In this document: positions 35,116 through 45,039 of the stretch, piece by piece
How the letters are laid out: every line of letters begins with the position of its first letter
How positions within the stretch are numbered: position 1 is the stretch's first letter
Source: Zygnema cylindricum
Taxonomy: Eukaryota; Streptophyta; Zygnematophyceae; Zygnematales; Zygnemataceae
Direction: 5' to 3'
DNA: 64,000 bases
NCBI GenBank assembly: GCA_037447655.1
Contig: JBBHKE010002632.1
Location: 150,625-214,624, forward strand
The notes under the pieces: generated by a model
Seen by the model: only the letters and a program-made list of their open reading frames with translations
Database searches by the model: none
Told to the model about the DNA's origin: nothing
Translations under genes and position numbers: made by a program

Positions 35116-35431
35116 GATTTTGTCTTAAATTTTGCGGCTAATAGCATTAAGACTTAAGACAATAAATAGTACGTATTATCAACACTATATAAAGTCTATG
35201 GACCATAGTTTAGGCGAACCGACATAATGCTATCAACGCTAATAGCGGCTGCCAGCTGGCTCGCTAGCCGACAAAAAGGCGTCAAACTTTCCAAGTAGAC
35301 ATTCGAATTCTTTCGTTTATTTCCGTTTTAACGTTTTAACTTTTGATAATACTCCGTCGATCGTCTCCTTGTAAGCTTTCTCGTGCCGTCGTTGCAAGGT
35401 TTTATCTCTTCTTTTTGTTTTTTCTCTCACT

Positions 35432-35600
35432 ATGGCGCGCGCCAATGGAGAGACCGTACGGCCCTGCACCGATCACGAGGTAGAAAGTGTGTTCAAATGT
35501 GACGCAAAAGATGACGTCAGCACGCAGGAGTTTGGCGGCTTGCAGGGAATTATTTCCCGCAAATTTTCAAAATTTCGAGGTCCTTCTTTTGGGGAAAAAG
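35432..35600 (+). pseudogene. orphan first exon of a NIP-like aquaporin (copy C)
   Basis: This matches exon 1 of the intact aquaporin copy A (40123-40290, minus strand), starting with MARANGE and ending before a donor (GGGGAAAAAG then GTGACC). It is 169 nt against 168 nt; the extra T in TTCTTTTGGGG shifts the frame near its end. Its upstream sequence resembles the 5' flank of the other copies. No exon 2 or other membrane exon follows on the plus strand; a purine tract and sequence shared with aquaporin 3' flanks come next. It is probably the left edge of an inverted duplicate. Confidence 0.85.
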
Positions 35601-35679
35601 GTGACCAACGAGTTTTGTTTTGAGTTAGAAAGAATGTTGTTTAAATTCTGTTTATGTTTATTCCCTTTTAAAACTGCAA

Positions 35680-35850
35680 GATCCTGGAGAGGGGTAGGAG
35701 GGGAGAGGGGAAGCGGGGGAGAAGGGAAGCTGGGGAGAGGGGAGGAGTGGGAGACGGATAGAGGGGTAGAGGGGGAGAGGGGAAGAGGGGAAGAGGGGAA
35801 GAGTGATAGAGGGGTAGAGGGGGAGAGGGAGAGAGGGTGAGATTTTCCAT
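35680..35850. repeat. purine-only tract
   Basis: GGAGAGGGGAAG-type low-complexity DNA. Frames across it are not genes. Confidence 0.88.
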
Positions 35851-36079
35851 CTCAAAACCAACTCTTTGAAGCATGATGATTCTAAAGTTAATCAATCTAA
35901 TGTGAAAATATCGAATGAAGGGCCTAAAAGTGTTGCTCTTTTACTTTGTGGTCTAAAAAAATTTCAAACCTTTTCATAATTGGAATGTTTCATTTGACGA
36001 ACCAATCGGATGAGTGAAGCATTCCGAAGCGCTTAAATTTTTTGATTCAACCTTATAATAGTTTTCAGGTTTCCTAGGA

Positions 36080-36680
36080 GCATCTTCTTGGCTGAGAGTA
36101 AATTCCGGTCATTAAATTCTTTTATTTTCTTTTATTGTGAAGGTTGGTCTCTATTATTTGGGAAAAAAATGAAAAATGTGCAGATGAGGCGGCTCTTTTT
36201 ACATTTTCTAAAACATTTACTATTTTGAATGTTTTTGGATGTCTTTTTTGTCTTAAAATGTTTGACAGGGAGAGTTGTGGGAGTCTCAAGCTGACGAGGG
36301 GCTTTGGTAAACCTTGCCAGTTCCAGTTTCAGATTGAAAAAAATCCTTATCATAAATGGGTCAAATGTGAACATAAATAATCCGTTACCTGTGTTTTATA
36401 GGATGCAAATGGGTTTATTGGTGTGGTCGGGATCATGACGAGTTCGCAAAAATGACCGTGTTATGTCATGCTCTGACGTCAAAGGAGAGAGCTTAGAATT
36501 TGTCAGCATTCAAAGCTTTTTCGTTCATTTGGTATACCTGATAATGTATCCCCTGTGTTTGTTACCTGCCGACATGGGACATTGTTATAACATTAAACTG
36601 AGGCTAATCTTACTACATGAGGATGACTATTGTGCGACTCACTACAATGTACACACCCAGAAGTGATGGAAAATAAAATC
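36080..36680. repeat. segmental duplicate of the aquaporin 3' flank (copy A side)
   Basis: Shares long blocks with 45590-46140 in the same orientation, for example GAGAGTTGTGGGAGTCTCA, CCTTGCCAGTTCCAGTTTC, ATAAATGGGTCAA and TTACCTGTGTTTTA. Parts are also found inverted at 56880-57330, downstream of copy D. No protein was recognised, so it marks the duplicated unit. Confidence 0.8.
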
Positions 36681-37138
36681 GAAAAATCTGAAACTTTCAC
36701 ACTTAACCCATGTTTTCAAGTGTAATACCATAAGATTTTAATCTCGTCGACATCATTATGAATGCACTGCGTTACGCAGAAGACAAAAGAAGACATCAAA
36801 GAATATTCGAAGGTATTTTCACCCATAAAATTCGCATATATAGCTTTTTGACAAACAAACTTGACAGTAATACAAAATAATAGCAAGTTTTATTACAAAT
36901 GCACAATGCAAAACCATCTGAGTACACGGAAACAAAAGCCTACGAAACTGATGAAAAAAACAAAAAAAAACAGAAAATGCGTGTAAAACTGCTTTATGGC
37001 TTGTTGCTTATTATGCTAAGGACTAAAAGACATAACACAAAATTATAAATTTATACCCACGTCTACCATAACCCACGTCTATAAATTAAAACAAGCGTAA
37101 TATAACCGACGTCAAATAAAACCCATCTATTTGCCACA

Positions 37139-40100
37139 CTATACATCAGAATGGTCCCTGACAAGCTCATAAGTTACCGAAGCTAAAACCGCACCGATTA
37201 GCGGACCAATAATATACACCCAAAGGTGGTCAAAAGTTCCACTGGCAAACGCAGGTCCCAAAGTTCGTGCCGGGTTCATCGATGCCCCGGAAATTGGTCT
37301 GCATCCAAACGACAGCTATTTGTAATAAAATCAGAAAACTATTCTCATACTTCCATACTTATCACAAGAAAGGAACACACACACACACACACACACACAT
37401 ATATTTCTCACACCGGACACAAGGACACCAATAATTTAACTCGCAAGGGTAAGATGTCAAGCTGATTGCACAAGGGAAAAATGGCCAATTTTTTTTCCCA
37501 AAATAGATTAAAAATTGTATTATAAGGAGGCAAGAGAACTTACCCGGCAATCATGACGTCCAACATCACTGTTCCTCCAATGGCAATGCCGGCCATCGTT
37601 CCGATCTGCATTTATTTTCACCAAGTGTGTCAATTTACTAAGTGCATCATATTCGAAGGGTATTACCTTACTATTGTTTCAAGTAGTCTGTGATGTTTCC
37701 TTACTTTCCACGTAAAATTTTCTATTCTGCACAAAACCTCTGATAACTGTGCTTAGAATTCTCTTTCCCTGTTTCAGAAAACCAGCAATAAGTTTGCTAA
37801 CTCATATTGAAAAGTAAACAGAGGCGGCTAAGGATTACAGAGAAAATATGGATGACTAACATATCCAAAAAAATTATGACCAGAAAAAAATCGAGAAAGG
37901 CAAACGCAATGAGAGTGAGATATATTTCATGTCTGCGGCATTCTCAACCATTTTCTCCACTTGTTACAAGGACTTCTGTACAATTTGAACGGAGAGAGTG
38001 GACCTCCTACAGAAAATTATTTACACATTGCTCTTTAAAACGGGACGTTTTGAGTTGAAAAGGATCACAAACATCAATGGACGGAGGCAAATTGGAACAC
38101 GTAACATATTCTGTTCCTGCCAAGAACTCCTATCCATTCCAAAAAACAACTTTCATTTACCGAAAAAGTCGTCGAAGTCAAATCCCAGGTATGTGCCTTA
38201 TGTCACAGTACACTAAAAATAAGGTGTCCTATCTTTATTTGGAATTGCCCCTTTACATAAACATCCCCATCCAAACAAAGATCATTTTAACATTATCTCC
38301 TCTACGTCCTATCACAACTGAATCTCTGTCGCCACGACAGAAATAACTAGCATAAAGAAGAAAGTGGTAACAATTTTCAAAAAACAACTTTTTTTGGTAT
38401 ATGTTACTTACTGCTCGACTGTCGGTCGCAACGGCGGAAATAACAAACACGAGGAAGAAAGTGGTAAAAATTTCCAAACCGAATGACTGTCCTGCACTTC
38501 CACTTGGGATTGTGGCTCCCAAGTGTGCCACATTCCCAAATATGGCCCGAAGGAAGGCGGCTGCGGCGGTCGCCCCCGTAATTTGAGAGACGACGTAAGC
38601 TGGGACCTGAGGGAAGAAGAGAGGGAGGGGATCGAGGGGAGAGAGAGAGAAAGAGAGAGAGAGTCACGTAAACAGTTGAATACATTAGCTGCAAGAACAC
38701 TATCGTGCAGCAGTATGGGTATAGCTATGAGAAAAGGATGGTTTAGAGGTGAAGAGAGAGGGGGGGCGGAAGAGGACGAGAGAGGGAGCGAGAGTAAGAG
38801 AAGGGGAGCGAGTGAGAAAGAGGGAGAGACGAGTGAGAGGGAAAGGGGGGGAGAGGGAGGGAGAGGGGAGAGAGGGGGAGAGAAGGGGAGAGGACACGAC
38901 AACATAAGTAGTGAATGGGTTTGTGAGGAAAGGAGTAAGTGACAGGGGGAGAGAGGATATCACCACATGATCATGTGATTAGGATAAACTGGGTAAGCGA
39001 AAGAGAGAGGGGGGGAAGGGAAGGGAGAGTGGGTCAAGAAAAATTTTGGTGCAAAAGTGAGAGGGTGAAACTGAGAAAAGGAGCGAAGGAGAAGAGCAAA
39101 GAAGAGAGGATATCTCCACATACCTCTTTGAAAGGAAATCTACCGGCCAAAGTGAGCCCGATCGTGACCACTGGATTGAAGTGCGCCCCGGAAATGTGTC
39201 CCAAGGCATAAATCATGATCGCGAGCGAAAGGCCGAATGAGATCGCGACTCCAACATGCGTTATGGAGCCTTTAGTATCCTCGAGAGAGTCAACCACAGC
39301 CGCGCCACATCCCCCGAAAACAAGAGTGAAGGCGCCGATCGCCTCGGCAAGCATCTGAAAAAAAAAAATGAAAAACAGAACACATAAACAATTCGATAAA
39401 TGATTCTCTTCTAAATTATTCCAAGGCAAAAGATAATAAAAAATTACAACCACCAAGGTTGAACCTACAGCCGGCAATGTTGACTTTTTTGATCTGAAAA
39501 TAAAAATTCTAACATCAAAAGCAGATTGGAAACTAAATAAATCTTGCAGATTCTTTCCAATGTTCAAATGCTTTCCATTGAAACAGTCACAAGCAAAACC
39601 TGATTGAATACATTTTTAAAAATGGAATTACCAGCCAAAGATAATCACTCAAACAGGTACTACATTATGTTATTTCTCTGGCAAAAAAATCTAGCAGCAG
39701 ATCTTCCAGATTCGTGGTACGTTTTTCTACTGATGTTTGTTAATTTGACATAAAATAAAAATGTTAGACATGCTACCCAACATCAAGTCTTAAAATTGGA
39801 ACAAATTCTAGCTTATCCACATAAAAAAAAATTGATACTGTAAAGTTTTCTCATAATGATAGACTTGACCATCCTCCTTATCTGTTATTACCACTATAAG
39901 TCAATCAGTTCCTGTTACTTTACTATTATAAAATTATGTTATTCTGACGCACATCATAACTAGAACGATACAACCAGAAAATAAACTCTAGATTTACCAT
40001 TTTTTCCAAAAAAACAGAGATTGCAGTTTAAAAGGGAAGAAATTTAAAAACAACAGTTAAATGGCAGTTAAATATCAGTTAAATAACAGTATTTGTGACT

Positions 40101-40290
40101 CAAAACCAGACTTAGTGATCACCTTTTTCCCCAAAGAAGGACCTCGAAGTTTTGGAAACTGGCGGAGAATAATTCCCTGCAAGCCGTCAAACTCCCGCGT
40201 GCTGACGTCATCTTTTGCGTCACATTTGAACCCACTTTCTACCTCGTGGTCTGCGCAGGGCCGTCCGGCCTCTCCATTGGCGCGCGCCAT
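37139..40290 (-). CDS. NIP-like aquaporin (MIP family), 5 exons, about 271 aa
   Basis: A membrane channel for water or small neutral solutes. Inferred exons in transcript order: 40290-40123, 39354-39124, 38606-38412, 37606-37545, 37298-37139; all phases agree. Exon 1 gives a hydrophilic N terminus. Exon 2 has TM1 (FTLVFGGCGAA), TM2 and the first pore box, which reads HISGAHFNPVVT instead of the usual NPA. Exon 3 begins VPAYVVSQITG and holds TM3-TM4. Exon 4 is TM5 (GTMAGIAIGGTVM). Exon 5 carries the second box GPISGASMNPART and TM6 (LWVYIIGPLIGAVLASVTYE), ending VRDHSDV. The VPAYVVSQ segment, AGPISGASMNPAR and the short C terminus resemble plant NIPs more than PIPs or TIPs. It is the only complete copy in a cluster of four. 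Confidence 0.93.
37376..37402. repeat. (AC)n microsatellite in aquaporin A intron 4
   Basis: A short run of ACACAC inside the last intron. Confidence 0.85.
38610..38900. repeat. purine-rich tract in aquaporin A intron 2
   Basis: GAGAGGGG-type DNA on the plus strand, so a polypyrimidine tract in the transcript, ending next to the exon 3 acceptor. Confidence 0.85.
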
Positions 40291-40577
40291 AGTGCGAGAA
40301 AAAACAAAAAGAAGAAACAAAAACTTAAAACGACGCTACGAGAAGGCGAATATCGACGGCAGCGGTCGACGCTACAGGACAAACAACGAACGAAATTGAA
40401 ACAAAAAGTGCGAATGAGTTTTCTAAAAATCGAGCCTCGCTTTATAGGTTGCCGGCCAGTTATGCCAGCTGTCAAACGGAGATCTCGTACGGATTAGAAG
40501 CCAGCTGTTGGAAGGAGTTCCGTACGAGGACTGAAAATTGGAGACTAGAGACTTGAAAGTACATTACAGCACAGTAC

Positions 40578-40619
40578 AGTACAGTACTGTACTAGGGATT
40601 ACAGTACAGTACTGTACTG
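40578..40619. repeat. paired GTAC-rich perfect palindromes
   Basis: Two perfect palindromes, AGTACAGTACTGTACT (40578-40593) and CAGTACAGTACTGTACTG (40602-40619), lie within 42 bp. Confidence 0.85.
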
Positions 40620-40734
40620 AAAATCAGAGTACAGTCAGCAGTGGAAATTAAACATACTTAATTCCCCACCGACATTTAGAAAATTCACAGAATTAATCTC
40701 GTCACTCTATTAGCGACTGACGCTGTAGTTTCCG

Positions 40735-41220
40735 GGTTCTTTCATAATGACGTCATGTGCCTGCGACGTACAAAAAACAAACCTCCAAAATCTCAATGAT
40801 TGGATTCTCCTCAAAAAAATCGGCTGGATTTTGCGCGAAGATTGGCCACGCGCCCGGATGAGGCTGGCCACGCGCCCTGATGTACTTGTATACCACGTGG
40901 CAACACATGGGTGGATTTTACAGCCGTATTAAATCTTTTGTAAAGATCGCTATTTGCACACGCAGAAAAAAATCTCGCAAAAGAGACTATTTATACGGTC
41001 CTTCGCAAAAGGACAACTTGCATTCAGCCAATTCCGCGGATGATATTGCAAGGATCTCCATGTGGCCACGTAGACAATGGCACCCGCGCAAGAGGTTCGT
41101 ACGGCTCGTACGAAATAGCAATCTGCATTTGGCGTTTTTTGCGGATGTCCATGTTTTATTTCGCGGTCACATCCTGGTCTTGGAATTAGGTTGGGTCCGC
41201 GGTTGCATCCAAGTGTGAAC
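40735..41220. repeat. dispersed repeat, copy 2
   Basis: Shares ATTGGCCACGCGCCC, a GGATCTCCATGTG-like block and GGTTCGTACGG with 48740-49300 and, inverted, 34735-35115. Confidence 0.55.
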
Positions 41221-41260
41221 AGGCGTTGTCCGTACTGTCTGGTTCGGCTTCATGCGGTCA

Positions 41261-42036
41261 AGGGTATGTCCCCATGTACTTGTAACTTAGCGAACTTACT
41301 TTGTACTTTAGCCCGGATCCGCGGGACCCGGTTTTCAAGTGTCCCTATGTCTGTAAGGACGAAATCGTAACTTACGCTTGTGACTATTGTATACGTCAAC
41401 AATACCTGTGACGGCTGTCAACGTCTACAATGTGGTCGCACATTATTTTTTGGAACTGCTTGTGACGTCGCATGTTTTACCGTGACAGTGTAGACGTACC
41501 GCCTTCCAGCCTGTGTCGTTTCACGGTTGAAGACGAGGCGCTTTGCCTTTGCGTCTCCTAACCGGTCGACGTGAAATGGCATCGGAATTTGAAGACCCCT
41601 GCAAAAAAGAAATCCGTACTGGACGAAAACGAACAAAACCAAACAAATTGTGTACTTTTTTTGTCTTATTCGAACGCAATCGGACAAAACAACGAATTCT
41701 GTACTTTTCTTTGTCCTTGGAAATCGTATGAAAATTTTCGAAAATTACGGCTCGTGCGAATATATGTTCCTATTTGTTTATCGAAAATACCTAGTTTTAA
41801 AACACATCACGCATGTTTTTTAAACGTAAGGTTGAAGATGACGTTTTTTGTCGTGGAAGTGGGTCGAAAAACACAAGACTACAAATTTTCATACAACCTA
41901 AATTCGAGGATGACGCAAATTGTACTCTACAAATTTGCGATTCCTTCGTACGGTTGCAACTTAGGCAGTACGGCGCTAAGTTTTACAGGAAAACGAAAGA
42001 AAAAAACCCTTACTTATACACATGGGGACATACCCT
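41261..42036. mobile_element. TIR element, 776 bp (AGGGTATGTCCCCATGT ends)
   Basis: The ends are perfect 17-bp inverted repeats, AGGGTATGTCCCCATGT and its complement. A near-equal-length copy lies at 50103-50873, and a partial inverted copy starts at 62965. The interior has AACTTAGCGAACTTACTTTG at the left, GTTTGAAGATGACG-type blocks at the right and no recognisable transposase, so it is non-autonomous. A clear target duplication was not seen. Confidence 0.82.
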
Positions 42037-42129
42037 AATTTTCTTTCAACTTGGGCGGCGCTTAACTTCCGGTGTCTGTTTCGCTGTTTTTGTTTTTACG
42101 TTCGCAATTTTTTTCAAAACGATTTACGA

Positions 42130-42420
42130 CTTTGGCCATATCCCCATGTAATTGCAAATTAGCGAACTTATTTTGTATTCTAAGCAAAACTTCTCCATAC
42201 ACTTTTCAAAGTGTCCAAATGATTAAAAACGAAATCGTTAATTATATGTGTGAGGATTTTATAAGCCGACAAAAAAACCCGTGACGGTTGTGAACGCCTA
42301 CAGGGCGAAGATGAATTCCTATTTGTGGTGCGTTGATAATTTAATTTAAAACACATCGCCGATGTCTTTCAAGATAAAGTTTGAAGATGACGTTTCTTTA
42401 TCTTGTCAGGGGCGAAACGT
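42130..42420. mobile_element. left part of another copy of the same TIR family
   Basis: Starts with CCCCATGTAATTGCAAATTAGCGAAC and carries TTTGAAGATGACG. Matching right-end sequence appears only at 44440-44660, so this copy has been expanded or interrupted by satellite and TRIM sequence. Confidence 0.6.
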
Positions 42421-42479
42421 ACGGCGCATTTCGCACGGCGAAATGCCGAATCACATGGTTTGGTTTTAGAAACATGTTC

Positions 42480-42920
42480 GAAAGTCGAAACACACCCTGT
42501 GCCGTGCTTTAAGTGCGTGCACGTGTAAGTCTTACTAATCGACAAGATATTATGGTTTAAGAGCGTCTGATTCAAGTGCGTGGAGTGCGCGTGTTAGTCC
42601 TTAGTTCACTGCTGTGAAAGATTTTCAAATCAATTGGTGCGTGTGGTTTCCGTGCGTTTAGTGCGTGTAGTGCGCGTGTTTGTCCTAGTTAGCTACTTTA
42701 TTTAAAAGTCAACTATTTGTGTGGTTAAAATGCGCGTAATGCGTGTGTTCGTCCTTGCTGACTGCTATACCTAGAAGTCGACAAATTGTGTGGTTTAAAT
42801 ACGTGCAGTGCGCGTGTAAGTCCTTTGGAAAACGACAAAAGATCCTAAAAAAGTGCGTGTGCTTTAAGTGCGTGGAGAACGCGTGCCAGTCCTTGTTGAC
42901 TGCAATAGTAGATTTTCAAA
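42480..42920. repeat. satellite of about 70-90 bp units
   Basis: Five to six diverged units around GTGCGTG(T/G)AGTGCGCGTGT and AGTCCTTG(T/C)TGACTGC. Inverted relatives occur at 52860-53030 and 62490-62840. Confidence 0.78.
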
Positions 42921-42929
42921 TCAGCTATA

Positions 42930-43500
42930 CATAGTCACGTAAATTTAGTGTTTCTAGATTTAACGTATGGGATAACGAAGATTCTCCGTATTACAATACT
43001 TTTAGAGTGTTCCAATGTCCTAAGGACGAAATCGTAACTCTGAAATGTGACGGTTGTAGATGTGGGTACAACGTGTGACGATTGAAGACGACTACGAACC
43101 TTACGGAAATTAGTGACGTCTACCAAAACAGCAACGGCTATAGACGTAGGGCTTTTTGTGACATTGTAGATGTTTAGCGTTTTGTGACATTGCGAAGTCA
43201 TGCTACCTTGTGACGTCATTAGTACGAAAACTTTACGCCATGGCTTCTCGATTTTCTTTTTTATCATTTATCACTCAATATGCCATCAAACTACGACCAA
43301 CAAGAAAAAAAAAAAACTCTTTCATTTCATACCATTCTTGTTGCATTTCATTGAGAGAGAGAGAGAGAGGAGCGGTAGAGTGAAAGGGAAGGGGGGAGAC
43401 GAGGATGACGTAAATTTTGCGAATAACTCATGAATAGAAGTGGAGGTTCGAGACCCCTGCAAATCTTTTTCCGTAAATGCTCCTCGTTTTTCTACGTACA
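42930..43500. other. TIR-family interior, no gene seen
   Basis: The TAAGGACGAAATCGTAAC block near 43020 matches 41357, so this is interior sequence of the same element family. Nothing coding was recognised. Confidence 0.5.
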
Positions 43501-43505
43501 TGCGC

Positions 43506-43745
43506 GTGACGATGAGGAGGAGAAAAAACATGTTGATGTTAAGATTCCTAGAATCCGGGGATAGAATGGACGACCCCAATAAAGGGATTGATGAGCCGGC
43601 CAAGATTTGAACCTGGGACCTTTGCGTGACGATGAGGAGGAGAAATAAAATGTTGATGTTAAGATTCCTAGAATCCGGGGATAGAATGGACGATCCCAAT
43701 AAAGGGATTGATGAGCCGGCCAGGATTTGAACCTGGGACCTTTCA
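43506..43745. repeat. 120-bp tandem duplication at the TRIM left edge
   Basis: CGTGACGATGAGGAGGAGAA through to the GGGACCTTT segment is repeated almost exactly (43506-43625 and 43626-43745). It copies the flank, the target duplication and the first part of the LTR. Confidence 0.88.
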
Positions 43746-43783
43746 CTTAAGCTGCGAACGCACTACCACTGTGCCACCAGCTC
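43713..43783 (-). other. tRNA-like sequence with A and B boxes in TRIM LTR1
   Basis: On the minus strand a 71-nt stretch folds like a tRNA. The acceptor stem is GAGCTGG/CCGGCTC, the D-arm region holds the A box TGGCACAGTGG, the anticodon stem is TTCGC/GTGAA, and the T-arm CCAGG/CCTGG holds the B box GGTTCAAATCC. The anticodon loop reads AGCTTAA, with G instead of the usual U at position 33, so it is unlikely to be a decoding tRNA. No T-run follows, so any Pol III transcript would continue into the LTR. Confidence 0.8.
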
Positions 43784-43804
43784 GGATGTTACGCTGGTGG
43801 GTCC

Positions 43805-43815
43805 ATTTTTATATA
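43805..43815 (-). promoter_or_regulatory. TATA-like element upstream of the LTR1 tRNA-like region
   Basis: The minus strand reads TATATAAAAA about 23-32 bp before the tRNA-like sequence. Plant tRNA genes often carry a TATA-like element near this distance; it could equally be the Pol II TATA box of the LTR. LTR3 keeps a similar TATATAAAA at 44261-44269. Confidence 0.5.
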
Positions 43816-43931
43816 GGTTTTAGTGTGGTTTACACCACAATTCCGGGTACTGAGCGGTACAGTTTTTGTACGTCAACACCCCCCCTCGAGAGGTAGCCGG
43901 TCATAATAGTCCATGTAAACCTGGTCCCCCT

Positions 43932-43944
43932 GGCTCCGATACCA
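43932..43944 (-). other. TRIM primer-binding site (initiator-Met type)
   Basis: The minus strand reads TGGTATCGGAGCC immediately after the LTR end TTAACA. The second internal domain has a weaker version, TGGTATCAAAGTG, at 44098-44110. Confidence 0.8.
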
Positions 43945-44000
43945 TGTTAAGATTCATAGAATCGGGGGATAAAATGGACGATCCCAATAAAGGGAATGAT

Positions 44001-44048
44001 GAGCCGGCCACCTTTCACTTAAGCTGCGAACGCAATGTGCCACCAACT
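44001..44048 (-). other. tRNA-like sequence in LTR2, T-arm deleted
   Basis: Matches the LTR1 tRNA-like region but lacks the B-box/T-arm segment, so it could not act as a complete internal promoter. Confidence 0.75.
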
Positions 44049-44166
44049 CACATGTTTCGTAGCCGGTCATAATTGTCCATGTAAACCTAGTCCCCCTCAC
44101 TTTGATACCATGTTAAGATTCCTAGAATCGGGGGATAGAATGGACAATCCCAATAAAGAGATTGAT

Positions 44167-44237
44167 GAGCCGGCCAGGATTTGAACATGGGACCTTTCAC
44201 TTAAGCTGCGAACGCACTACCACTGCACCACCAGCTC
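44167..44237 (-). other. tRNA-like sequence in TRIM LTR3
   Basis: 71 nt at the same LTR position as in LTR1. The A box has one change (TGGTGCAGTGG) and the B box reads TGTTCAAATCC. The acceptor-stem pairing is kept. Confidence 0.75.
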
Positions 44238-44439
44238 ACATGTTTCGCTGGTGGGTCCAATTTTATATAGGTTTTAGTGTGGATTTTACCACAATTCCAA
44301 ATATCGAGCGCACGTTTCACGTACGTCAACAGTTGACGACGAGGAGGAGAAATAACATGTATTCTCCGTTGGGCAAAATTTTCCAAAGTTCTGTGACGCG
44401 TGCGATAACGTTTTTCTATTCGTCGATCAACTATTACTT

Positions 44440-44860
44440 TAAATAAAATCACCTCGCGATTCTGTTTTAACAAAAGTTTGAAGATGAGCTGTCATGACGT
44501 GGCAGAGGGTCGAAAAGATTATAACGCCACATTGGAGTACGCTCAAAGTTTAAAGATGACGCAAAATGCAGTTTGGTTCTCACAAATTTTTCGTACGTCG
44601 TAACATTTTCTCGTTGCATGTCCCATTTTATGGAAAAAACAACAGAAAAAAGCCCTTAACCTAACACGTGGGCACAATGCCTTCATGTTTTTTTCTCCAT
44701 TTACAACATATTTTCTCCGTGCAAACCTGTCCGATTTGTCAATTTGATGGTTTAATTGGAAGGCAAACTTCAATTGACAATCCGACAAGTGTGCATTGAG
44801 AAAATATGTGTTAAATGGCAAAGAAAACATTAACACTAATAACGATGACCGGTGTAGCTC
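44440..44860. mobile_element. right-end fragments of the TIR family and a MITE-like end
   Basis: 44450-44660 carries GTTTGAAGATGA, ACGACGCAAAATG-like and AACAGAAAAAAGCCC blocks found at the right end of 50103-50873. 44690-44860 has arms with ATATTTTCTCCGTGCA against GCATTGAGAAAATATG, like the MITE at 6835. Confidence 0.55.
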
Positions 44861-45039
44861 TGCTTTCAAGTAAAAAAATATCTACGATAAAAGGACAACA
44901 GTTGATTGTAATGAGAAAAAAACATCTAGAATTAGCGACGACACTATCCGCAAAAAAAGTGTTCTTCTTTTGTTCTATGATTATTTTGTCTTTATTTTTT
45001 TCGGGGAAAGTAAATGTAAGAATGGTGTACGGAAAAATT

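Larger units (their letters stand above)
43537..44331 (-). mobile_element. tandem TRIM retrotransposon with tRNA-like sequence in its LTRs
   Basis: Reading the minus strand, LTRs begin TGTTGACG and end CTTAACA. On the plus strand: a partial LTR (43537-43625), LTR1 (43657-43878, 222 bp), an internal domain of 66 bp (43879-43944), a truncated LTR2 (43945-44059), a 51-bp internal domain (44060-44110) and LTR3 (44111-44331, 221 bp). The internal domain has a primer site TGGTATCGGAGCC directly after an LTR end, which resembles the initiator-Met tRNA site used by plant copia elements, and a polypurine end (GAGGGGGGG) before the next LTR. GTTGA flanks the whole unit at 43532-43536 and 44332-44336 as a 5-bp target duplication. 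There is no coding capacity. The partial LTR arose by a 120-bp tandem duplication that includes the flank. Confidence 0.85.

Noticed and set aside
37139-40290. TIP or PIP aquaporin assignment
   Set aside because: The VPAY segment, AGPISGASMNPAR context and short C terminus look NIP-like; PIP and TIP signatures were not seen. The subfamily is still an inference.
43713-43783. A functional decoding tRNA gene
   Set aside because: The fold is tRNA-like, but the anticodon loop lacks U33, no T-run terminator follows, and copies sit at a fixed place inside LTRs, so it is better read as part of the retroelement.
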